Positions 6,507 to 13,507 of a DNA stretch of 20,522 bases are shown in pieces. The notes below the pieces were generated by a model that did no database searches, had not been told where the DNA came from, and was given only the letters and a program-made list of their open reading frames with translations. Position numbers and translations under genes: made by a program. The stretch comes from Desulfobulbaceae bacterium (GTDB lineage: Bacteria; Desulfobacterota; Desulfobulbia; Desulfobulbales; Desulfobulbaceae), in the NCBI GenBank assembly GCA_026990725.1, contig JALXCX010000198.1:1-20522 (forward strand). Direction: 5' to 3'. How positions within the stretch are numbered: position 1 is the stretch's first letter; the number at the start of each line of letters is the position of its first letter.

Positions 6507-8210
6507 TTATCTTTCCGCTACCTCCTGCTCCAGATCCTCCCAGAAATCCTCCACCCACTGATAGCGGTTGTTGCTATCATAAGCCATAGCTTTCTTAATA
6601 ATCCGTTGCCGTTCTTCCGACATCAATTCCAAATCATGTTGAGCTATGACAAACTCTTCTTTTCTTTGCAGCCACTTTCTAAAAGATACTTTCTCTCCTT
6701 TCTCTCTTTTAAACGGCATGAAGCCTGTCGTAACAAAAAAAAGAAAGACTCCCAGCGAATAAATATCACTTCTGGAATCACCTCGCCGGCCTTTAATTAA
6801 CTCCGGCGCCATATAGCAAAGATTCCCCTGAGGGCCTAGTCCTGCAGCCGCAATGGGATCAGGAAGTAAATCACTGCTCGCCAGTCCCATATCAGTTAAA
6901 AAAAGATGTTTATCAGGTCGTAATAAAAATATTTCCGGGCGCAAATCATGGTGAACGATCCCCTGAGCATGAAGAGAGCCGACCAAATCACAAATCTGGG
7001 AAAAAATTATTCCTGTATTTTCAGCAGATAAAGGCTGATCATGAATAAATGTATTAAGATTATCCCCTGTCACTTCATCAAGAACAAGACCCTCATCAAG
7101 CCGCTCTAAGACCCTGGGGATGGCTCGATGCTTGAGGGTTACAAACAGACGAGTTTCTGCCTGAAAACAGGCCAGGTATAAGGGATTATTCAAAGCATCT
7201 GAAAAACCTATTTTAAGGCAGACCTTTTTTTCTGTTACAGCTGAAGCCCCTTTATAGAGCCAGGACATGGCCCCAGCTGCCAATGGACGACCAACGACAT
7301 ATTCCTTAATAAAATTAGGCTGTAACGAGGCACCTTTCTGGGCAGACTGCACATATTTATGAAGAGATCCCACAGAATCACGTAACACGTCAAGCTCATC
7401 ACCGTGAACTGTCTTTTCATCTGCACCCTTCCCTGAAACAAGCAAAAGCATGGCTCCAAGTCTTTCTACAACGAGTCGACGAAAGAGGAGGTTAAAGAGC
7501 CAGAGCCAGAGAAAAGTTACAACAAGCATCATGGCAAAAAGAATAATACTCCCATGTAGCGCCATGCCAAGAGACTTGGAAACGGGGAGAGAAATAGAGT
7601 CTATTCCCGCTAGATCACCTGCCTTAAAGCGAAACCCTCCTACCTTACCATACCTCTCAACCAACGATCTCGGGGCATCCTGGACTTTGCCGTGGCAACG
7701 AATGCAAGGTGCTGTAAAATAATCAGGAACCATGGAGACAAAAACATCCTTACCGTTTTTTTTGACTATCCCCTGCCACAACCCCTTGGATGGATTTTGC
7801 TCAAACCAGTCAATCATTTCTTCTTCAAATGAATCTGCAAGGTTCCGGGGGTTATGGGGATTCACAGAAGCTCTTCGATAGACGTAATCCGGCATGGACT
7901 GTCCAAATTTTTCCATTATGGTTGCACTAACATAGGTAGTGGACATGGCCTCGATTATAAACGTATCAGCGCCATGAAGATCATACATTTTAGGACGCAA
8001 TTCATCCTGCACATACCAACGAACAGCCTCCACTTCCTGCAATATGACCTCAGACTTAGTCATAGCCTCATCCATGAGAAGGCGCCGGGTGTTCCAGTAG
8101 GTAAGAGCTGAAATAAGTAAACAGCCTCCGACGAGCAGAAGAGCTGATTTGATAAAAAACTGCCGTCTAAGATTGCTGTCTGTTCTCTGTCTGGTACGAA
8201 GATTATTCAT
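6507..8210 (-). CDS. Membrane Ser/Thr protein kinase with periplasmic heme-c sensor domain (DUF3365)
   Basis: The 567-residue protein (ATG at 8210; a GTG at 8213 adds one residue) has an N-terminal membrane helix near 20-40, a periplasmic DUF3365/Tll0287-like domain at ~45-210 with a heme-c motif CIRCH at 169-173, a second membrane helix at ~218-245 and a cytoplasmic kinase domain from ~300. The kinase has a Lys in VCLKIGF (~333), HHDLRPEIF with the catalytic Asp at ~422, DMG instead of DFG at ~440-442, and APEL at ~469. The catalytic loop has Arg for the usual Lys and Ile for the Mg-binding Asn, and the glycine loop is poor, so activity may be weak or absent. It is the last gene of the six-gene operon, 29 bases after the phosphoesterase. 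The sensor domain is homologous to that of the histidine kinase at 15845-18406. Heme attachment is predicted from the motif only. Confidence 0.88.
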   Translation of the reverse strand: MNNLRTRQRTDSNLRRQFFIKSALLLVGGCLLISALTYWNTRRLLMDEAMTKSEVILQEVEAVRWYVQDELRPKMYDLHGADTFIIEAMSTTYVSATIMEKFGQSMPDYVYRRASVNPHNPRNLADSFEEEMIDWFEQNPSKGLWQGIVKKNGKDVFVSMVPDYFTAPCIRCHGKVQDAPRSLVERYGKVGGFRFKAGDLAGIDSISLPVSKSLGMALHGSIILFAMMLVVTFLWLWLFNLLFRRLVVERLGAMLLLVSGKGADEKTVHGDELDVLRDSVGSLHKYVQSAQKGASLQPNFIKEYVVGRPLAAGAMSWLYKGASAVTEKKVCLKIGFSDALNNPLYLACFQAETRLFVTLKHRAIPRVLERLDEGLVLDEVTGDNLNTFIHDQPLSAENTGIIFSQICDLVGSLHAQGIVHHDLRPEIFLLRPDKHLFLTDMGLASSDLLPDPIAAAGLGPQGNLCYMAPELIKGRRGDSRSDIYSLGVFLFFVTTGFMPFKREKGEKVSFRKWLQRKEEFVIAQHDLELMSEERQRIIKKAMAYDSNNRYQWVEDFWEDLEQEVAER

Positions 8211-8239
8211 CACCTGTAACCCAATGTAAAAACAAAAGA

Positions 8240-8980
8240 CTAAATTCCCTTAAAAAGCCGTTTACCAATTGCTGTTGGTAATCCGGCCTCTTGAGCAGCC
8301 CTGGTGGTCTTTTCTATATCATAACTGACCCGATAATACGTAATCTGCTGTAATCGGGAGTCATAGATAATATAACATGCACGTGCATCCTTATCGCGAG
8401 GCTGGCCGACACTACCGCAATTAAAAATTCGTCGACTCTTGTCACTGAGCAAAAACTGCCCGCTGCCTGTCACAGATTGAATATCTACTGAGAACATATT
8501 CTTTCTGGTAATGATGATGGGACGATGACTGTGTCCAATAAACAAATTTCTGGTACGTGTTGCGGCAAAGCAGCGCAAAGCATGCTTACGGTCAAATACA
8601 TAACGCCAGCCCCGGGGATTGTAGGGATTGGCATGAACAAAGGTCATATCTGCCAAATCGAGCCGGTCCGGCAGTGAGCCCAGATATTCTTTACTTTCAG
8701 GAGAAAGTTTATCCATTGTCCAAAGAATCACTTTTTTGGCAAGTGATGACATGCCATAAGGGGAGGTTTCCCATAAACTTGCCACATCATGATTACCGGC
8801 AATAACCCGGCATTTTTTCAAACTTCGGACAAGCTGAATGCACTCCTCTGGCCAAGGCCCGTATCCCACCAGATCACCCAGGCAGATACACCTGTGATAT
8901 CCCTGAATTTGGGCATGTTCGAGAACGCTTTTCAGTGCCTCAAGATTGCCGTGAATATCGGAAAAAATCATCAGTCTCAT
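8240..8980 (-). CDS. Calcineurin-like metallophosphoesterase
   Basis: The 246-residue protein carries the full set of dimetal phosphoesterase motifs: DIHGN at 8-12, GDLVGYGP at 35-42, GNHD at 62-65, VHAN around H116 and GHSH at 149-152. It ends with the NCGSVGQPRD segment typical of the YfcE-like Metallophos_2 group. Substrates in this group vary (phosphodiesters, phosphoproteins, nucleotides), so the sequence alone does not fix one. Its ATG follows the kinase-Usp stop directly (TGAATG), and a GGAGAA site lies in the upstream gene. Its position between two Ser/Thr kinase genes makes a phosphoprotein phosphatase role attractive, but this is inference. There is no signal peptide, so it should be cytoplasmic. 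Confidence 0.9.
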   Translation of the reverse strand: MRLMIFSDIHGNLEALKSVLEHAQIQGYHRCICLGDLVGYGPWPEECIQLVRSLKKCRVIAGNHDVASLWETSPYGMSSLAKKVILWTMDKLSPESKEYLGSLPDRLDLADMTFVHANPYNPRGWRYVFDRKHALRCFAATRTRNLFIGHSHRPIIITRKNMFSVDIQSVTGSGQFLLSDKSRRIFNCGSVGQPRDKDARACYIIYDSRLQQITYYRVSYDIEKTTRAAQEAGLPTAIGKRLFKGI

Positions 8981-10918
8981 TCAATTGTTCTCCATTCTTT
9001 CAGACTGAGATTTACGAAACTGTTGCCTATGAATCAACACATTTAAATCCTGACCAAGATCAAAAGCACGCAACAAGGGGCCATAACAGGAAAGACCCGG
9101 GATATTTACCGGACAATCTGAATCTGCAAGAAATGGGACCACAGGGGGCGCCTCAACAAGGTGACTGTGCAGGACAGTAGAGACATCAGCTAAAGTTGCT
9201 TTGAGCCTGCAGGACAGAGGAAGTACATCTTCAAGATATATTTTTTGGAGATCGGCAGGGTCCGTCCCGCTGCATTGGTCAATTTTATCAGCCAGAGTCA
9301 CAAAACTATCAAACACAGGACGAAGGAGAGTAACAACTTCTTGCCATTGCCCGAAACCGGTAAGAGAGGAAAAAAAATCCCGGAGCAGCCATTGCTCTAC
9401 AGACGACAGTGTTTTCTGGCTTCTTGTTGCAAGTTTTCCATAAAGAGCGTTGATTATCACATGCAGCTGATCATACCAGATATCAACCAGGATAATATCA
9501 CAGGATATCACCTGCTCTGTTGTCAACTCAGCAGGATTAAGGGCGCCAAGTTCTAAGAGTTGAGGAAACTGCCTTCCAGAAGTTATGCTAACCGGACACG
9601 AACAGTTTGCAGACAAGCCGGTGCAGACCGAACCGGAGCAAAAAGCACTGTCCTCCTTACGTGAGCCGCCTATCACCAACAATTCCACATTAGCCTCAGC
9701 ACAGAGTTCCTGTAGGACATCGACTACTTCACCTCTAATTAAACGAATCGCCGGATCTAAACTGCAACGGCGAAGGAGTTGGACTGCGCCTTCAAGCCGG
9801 CACATAAGCTTTTCCCCTTCGACAATTATGCCATAACGCCTGACATGCGAGTCATCATCTTCTTCAATAACATGAACCAATGTAATGTCAGCAGAGCGCA
9901 TCAAGGCCTGTTTTTTTAATTCAGCAAGCATGAGATCACAGCCCGGATCATCAATAAATGCACCTATAATTTGTTTCCTTGAGCTTACGGGAGGTTTCCT
10001 GACATCTTTTTTGCCGGACAGGACAAAACTTTTGGGCCAGAAACGCTTCCAGATCGGCAACTTTCTGTTATTACGACCTGATGGGGTAATCGGCAAGTCC
10101 TGCCAATGGTGTAGATCTTTGTGCAGGTCTGCAACATTTTCATACCGCTCATCAGGTAACCTGGCAATGGCACGTAAAATAATAGATTGAATTTGCGGCG
10201 GAATTTTACTGTTGAGATGACGGGGAGGAGTCGGATCGTAATGCAAACGACGGCGGGCAACACGTAGCGAGCTTGTCCGGGGCCAGGGTAGTTGACCGGT
10301 CAGCATTTCATAAAGGAGCATACCCATTGTGTAAATATCGCATCTTGGATCCCCCCGCACCCCCTGCAATTGCTCTGGGGCAATATACCAGGGCGTACCC
10401 AATGGAGCTTGTAAATCTGTGGACAATAAATCAGTAAAATGGCGGCAACTAGCCAGACCAAAATCTATAACCTTAATGTGTAATGAACTGCTGCAAAGAA
10501 TATTCTCGGGTTTAAGGTCAAGATGGCAAACTCCCTGCCCATGCATGTACTGGACGATACCGCAGAGTTGATGCAGCACGGCAAGCGTTCGGTCAAGTTC
10601 CATGGGATGTTGCGGCTTCAAAAAAGACCGTAAATCCTTGCCTTTTATGCACTCCATTATAATATACTGCCTGCTTCGCTGCCGATGGATAAAACGCACA
10701 ATACCAGGATGATCGAGCAGACGACCTATACGGTCTTCGTTTTGAAAATGATACAAAAGAATTGGCTGATTAAGAATGTCACAACCGGGAATCTTTAAAA
10801 TAACTTCTCGTTGCGTAAGGATATCCTCTGCCCGAAACAGACAGGTTAACGGTCCCTCATGCAGTAAAGAACGGAGAAGAAAAATATCCAGCATGTCACC
10901 GACTTCAGGCATAACCAT
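8981..10918 (-). CDS. Ser/Thr protein kinase fused to a universal stress protein domain
   Basis: I place the start at the ATG 10918-10916, nine bases after the end of the ribosome binding site GGAGGG (10927-10932) and one base after the upstream stop (TAGTATG). A longer frame to 11020 would overlap the radical SAM gene. The 645-residue cytoplasmic protein has a Hanks-type kinase at ~10-275: Lys42 in VILKI, HLDLKPEN at 132-139 with catalytic Asp134, DFG at 152-154 and APE at 180-182. The glycine loop is degenerate. A Usp-like alpha/beta domain covers ~315-446 (IIGAFIDDPGCD at its start, LLVIGGSRKE and SANCSCPVSIT near its end). Residues ~450-645 are mostly helical and unrecognised. The catalytic residues, including the Mg-binding Asn, are intact, so this is the best active kinase of the operon. 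The target is unknown. Confidence 0.88.
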   Translation of the reverse strand: MVMPEVGDMLDIFLLRSLLHEGPLTCLFRAEDILTQREVILKIPGCDILNQPILLYHFQNEDRIGRLLDHPGIVRFIHRQRSRQYIIMECIKGKDLRSFLKPQHPMELDRTLAVLHQLCGIVQYMHGQGVCHLDLKPENILCSSSLHIKVIDFGLASCRHFTDLLSTDLQAPLGTPWYIAPEQLQGVRGDPRCDIYTMGMLLYEMLTGQLPWPRTSSLRVARRRLHYDPTPPRHLNSKIPPQIQSIILRAIARLPDERYENVADLHKDLHHWQDLPITPSGRNNRKLPIWKRFWPKSFVLSGKKDVRKPPVSSRKQIIGAFIDDPGCDLMLAELKKQALMRSADITLVHVIEEDDDSHVRRYGIIVEGEKLMCRLEGAVQLLRRCSLDPAIRLIRGEVVDVLQELCAEANVELLVIGGSRKEDSAFCSGSVCTGLSANCSCPVSITSGRQFPQLLELGALNPAELTTEQVISCDIILVDIWYDQLHVIINALYGKLATRSQKTLSSVEQWLLRDFFSSLTGFGQWQEVVTLLRPVFDSFVTLADKIDQCSGTDPADLQKIYLEDVLPLSCRLKATLADVSTVLHSHLVEAPPVVPFLADSDCPVNIPGLSCYGPLLRAFDLGQDLNVLIHRQQFRKSQSERMENN

Positions 10919-10919
10919 A

Positions 10920-12035
10920 CTAATATCCCTCCATTTTTGAGCACCCTGTACAACAAACCGGCACAGGCAGATCTTCAAAAGCCCTTTGAATGTTACTCTT
11001 AGCCTGTTCAAGCTGGTCAATACCGTTAAGATCTACCCCGACCTTGGCCATTTCTCTATCATACACAATCTTCCGTTGCAAAAAAGCCTGACGAAACTGC
11101 CGATACTCATTTTTCCCCGAGATGGACGGCAATGATTCGGTATTGAGCGAACCAAAAAGTTGTACAGGCAGTGGTTGCGTTGTGGAATTAAGGGGATCAC
11201 TCCCCGGATGTGTTTTTGGAGGGGCAAGAAAAACACAGGGGGCTACAGTACCATCGGCTGCAATAAAACAACACGTTAAAGGATTCTTATCACAAACTGC
11301 CGTAAGAACCGGCTGCAAAGGCGGAAGCTGCAGTTTGATCCGTCCTAAAAAAGCCTGCCAGTGCGCACGCCTGATAATTTTTTGCCAATATTTTTTGTGA
11401 GCAACCTGCCACAAACACATTGATTGCTGATTTTCTGTTACCGGATGGGTCATATGAACACCGGCAAAAAGCGTGATCCCGCAGGAACGTGATTTATGTA
11501 TTGCCCGGGGTAATTCAGGAAATGTGTCTGGGGTAAGAAGATAGCTTACCGCAAGAGCAGGTGTCCTGCTGGACATTTTCTTCCGGGCAGAGAACAAATT
11601 CTGCATAGCCTGCCAGAGTTTTAGATGACTCCCCTGACCGCGATAGCGATCATGCACCTTCTCAGAAGCCCCGGCCATGGAGAAAGTCAGAGCATCCAGG
11701 CCGCAAGTGACAAGACTTTCGGCCCGGGCCGGACTCATCAGGCTGCCGTTTGTTGTTATGCTCACACGACAGCCCTGTTCTTTAAACCAGCGAATCTGAT
11801 CGGGTAAATCATCAAGCATCATGACTTCACCCCAACCCTGAAGATGCACAGATGCCGTGTACGGTAAAACAGGCTGCAGGCGGGTCAACACTGATGCCGA
11901 AAGATCCTGCGTATCTAAAACCATTTGTTTAATGGAATGCAGACACGTTATACAATGGAAATTACAACAATTAGTTAATTCTATTTGCAGAGATTGAAAA
12001 CGAAAAGATGAAGAGTCACTGACCAAAGGACACAT
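10920..12035 (-). CDS. Radical SAM protein with SPASM-like C-terminal cysteines
   Basis: The 371-residue protein has the radical SAM cluster motif C24-x3-C28-x2-C31 (in CCNFHCITC), followed by a GWGE segment at 67-70 in the place of the family's GGEP-like SAM-binding motif and by SITTNGS near 92-97. Seven further cysteines lie at 248, 255, 256, 267, 361, 362 and 365, with a CFIAADGTVAPC segment typical of SPASM or twitch auxiliary Fe-S clusters. Such enzymes often modify peptides or proteins. No obvious precursor peptide is adjacent. The start overlaps the end of the 190-residue gene by 20 bases, and the stop is one base before the kinase start, so translation is coupled. The substrate is unknown; modification of an operon product is a guess. 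Confidence 0.88.
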   Translation of the reverse strand: MCPLVSDSSSFRFQSLQIELTNCCNFHCITCLHSIKQMVLDTQDLSASVLTRLQPVLPYTASVHLQGWGEVMMLDDLPDQIRWFKEQGCRVSITTNGSLMSPARAESLVTCGLDALTFSMAGASEKVHDRYRGQGSHLKLWQAMQNLFSARKKMSSRTPALAVSYLLTPDTFPELPRAIHKSRSCGITLFAGVHMTHPVTENQQSMCLWQVAHKKYWQKIIRRAHWQAFLGRIKLQLPPLQPVLTAVCDKNPLTCCFIAADGTVAPCVFLAPPKTHPGSDPLNSTTQPLPVQLFGSLNTESLPSISGKNEYRQFRQAFLQRKIVYDREMAKVGVDLNGIDQLEQAKSNIQRAFEDLPVPVCCTGCSKMEGY

Positions 12036-12588
12036 AACCGATCACAATCAGCAGGATCACGACGATTTCGACGACAGTTATTTTGGCGATCATCAGGCAG
12101 ATTTTACGCTGTGAGGGATTCATCTGGAGAACCATTTTATTCATCAGCAGACGAAAAAAAAGAGTGCGGGCCGTTGTGTGAGTGTACAACCTGAGATACT
12201 CCTGAATTCCCCGTATCCAGAGAAGCATGTCTGCTTCAAGTTCAGGAGCGGGCTGTTCCTTATTATAGCGAATTCGTACTCTGGTTTTTTCCTGCTCTGT
12301 AAAAAAGAGCAGATCCTGTACCTCGGAATCAAAAAGAGTCAGACGAAAAATAAGAACAGAACCAGCAGGATCATCCTGAGCCGGGATAGTATCAAGATGA
12401 AGCCCAAGTGAAAACTCTTTTTCAGTTGCGTAATCCCTCAGGTTTGCAAAAAGGCCATTTTCTTTTTGCACGGGATCCTCTACAAACCAGTGAGGATGCA
12501 GGCTGAGCAATTTCACTTCGCTGAGAATATCTTTAATAGCCAGTTTTGCGGCAGTTGGAGAAAGAAATAAATCGACAAACTGTTCCAT
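12016..12588 (-). CDS. Tail-anchored protein of unknown function
   Basis: I do not recognise this 190-residue protein. The ATG at 12588 follows the Usp stop by one base (TAATATG), the same junction type as at 10918; a longer frame to 12618 would run back into the Usp gene. Residues 1-160 look soluble with mixed alpha and beta character (for example SVLIFRLTLFDSEVQDLLFF), and a hydrophobic helix at ~167-186 (ITVVEIVVILLIVIGYV) ends almost at the C-terminus. This predicts a cytoplasmic domain held at the membrane by its tail. It sits between Usp and radical SAM genes, with the latter start inside its last codons. It could anchor the soluble operon products at the membrane; that is inference. 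Confidence 0.8.
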   Translation of the reverse strand: MEQFVDLFLSPTAAKLAIKDILSEVKLLSLHPHWFVEDPVQKENGLFANLRDYATEKEFSLGLHLDTIPAQDDPAGSVLIFRLTLFDSEVQDLLFFTEQEKTRVRIRYNKEQPAPELEADMLLWIRGIQEYLRLYTHTTARTLFFRLLMNKMVLQMNPSQRKICLMIAKITVVEIVVILLIVIGYVSFGQ

Positions 12589-12589
12589 A

Positions 12590-13084
12590 TTATCTGCCTG
12601 TATTACAAACAGGAGCAATGAGGAGTGGACAGGGAAGTAACGGGTGGAGTTTCTCGGGTTTTATCCGGGCACGCAGACCTTTTTCCATCTTCAAATTAAA
12701 AAGCCGCCTGCTTTCCCGAAATGGACCGATAACAATCAGGTCGCTACCCCTTTTTTGGGCTATTCCTGCAATGGTTTCTTCAATAGGCCCGACCACACCG
12801 ATAAATTCTGCTTTGCGTGCGGCAGGATATTTTTCTTTTATTTTCTGCCAGTCATCTTCATTTTCAGACTGCATTTGCTGCTCAACATGATCTAAAAACG
12901 TGGTATGGGTTTTGCTCGAATTAAGCCAGTCATCTCCTGTCATCGACTGCCAATCCTGATCAATAATAGATAAAACCGTGACTTTAATTTCTGGATTCTT
13001 CCGGCATAAATCCGTAAAAACCAAGTGCTCGGCATGTGCTGCGCCTTCAGTTCCATGCGTACAGAGAAGAAGCGATGTAAACAT
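12590..13084 (-). CDS. Universal stress protein family protein (UspA-like)
   Basis: The 164-residue protein has a Usp-like alpha/beta fold pattern: first strand TSLLLCTHGTEGA, a central region with a helix rich in Asp, Glu and Gln (~60-85), then GSDLIVIGPFRESRR and a last strand CPLLIAP. The usual ATP-binding pattern G-x2-G-x9-G-S/T is not well kept after VIGP, so it may belong to the non-ATP-binding UspA type. Usp proteins respond to starvation, redox or energy stress. It is the first gene of the six-gene operon. There is no strong Shine-Dalgarno before the ATG, and no clear promoter is visible in the 37 bases between this start and the upstream hairpin, so transcription may partly come from read-through. 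Confidence 0.82.
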   Translation of the reverse strand: MFTSLLLCTHGTEGAAHAEHLVFTDLCRKNPEIKVTVLSIIDQDWQSMTGDDWLNSSKTHTTFLDHVEQQMQSENEDDWQKIKEKYPAARKAEFIGVVGPIEETIAGIAQKRGSDLIVIGPFRESRRLFNLKMEKGLRARIKPEKLHPLLPCPLLIAPVCNTGR

Positions 13085-13121
13085 ATTTATTATTTTCTAC
13101 CTGTAAAGGTAAGTTATGTAT

Positions 13122-13167
13122 AAAAAAGTCATCCGCCGCCCAACACGAATGCCGGGGGACGGATGAC
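13122..13167 (-). terminator. Terminator after the 65-residue gene
   Basis: On the minus strand GTCATCCG (13160-13167) pairs with CGGATGAC (13128-13135), with further partial GC pairing inside, and is followed by TTTTTTA (13127-13121). It lies 23 bases after the stop of the small membrane protein and separates the transporter operon from the Usp operon. Confidence 0.8.
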
Positions 13168-13190
13168 AAAGCCTGCTCACCTGGAATCAA

Positions 13191-13388
13191 CTACATCCAT
13201 TTGGTAAAAAGCAGCACGATAAAGGTCGTTATCAAAGACAGAACAAGTGCTGTTATATCTTCATTTCTTTCACTTGAAAAAACAGACAAGGCCCGTTCTT
13301 CAAGTTCCTCTGTGTTCGCATTCTTTGAAATGACAGATTCCCCCTTACCGGCTTCACCTGTTTCAATAGTTGTTTTTTCTTCACTCAT
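13191..13388 (-). CDS. Small C-terminally anchored membrane protein, 65 residues
   Basis: The frame starts at an ATG with a good GGAGG eight bases upstream. The protein has a polar, acidic N-terminal part (residues 1-44, rich in Glu and Ser) and a single membrane helix at ~46-63 (TALVLSLITTFIVLLF) followed by TKWM. I do not recognise a family. It lies 119 bases after the transporter stop and before a terminator on the same strand, so it is probably the last gene of the transporter operon. It may be an accessory subunit or small regulator of the transporter; this is inference. Confidence 0.65.
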   Translation of the reverse strand: MSEEKTTIETGEAGKGESVISKNANTEELEERALSVFSSERNEDITALVLSLITTFIVLLFTKWM

Positions 13389-13507
13389 ATATTTGTCCTC
13401 CGGAATAATCCGAAACCATTCTGAAACCAGTTTATTCCTAGAATATTCATAATATAGTACTCATTTTTCAACAAATTTGAACCAAAACCTTTGATTCAGG
13501 GGCTCCA

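Noticed and set aside
10919..11020. A longer N-terminus for the kinase-Usp protein starting at 11020
   Set aside because: It would overlap the radical SAM gene by about 100 bases. The ATG at 10918 has a clear GGAGGG site and begins where the kinase domain begins.
13460..13480. A second sigma-54 promoter before the 65-residue gene
   Set aside because: The minus strand has TTGGTTCAAATTTGTT, with GG at the -24 place, but the -12 dinucleotide is TT instead of GC, so the match fails at an invariant position.
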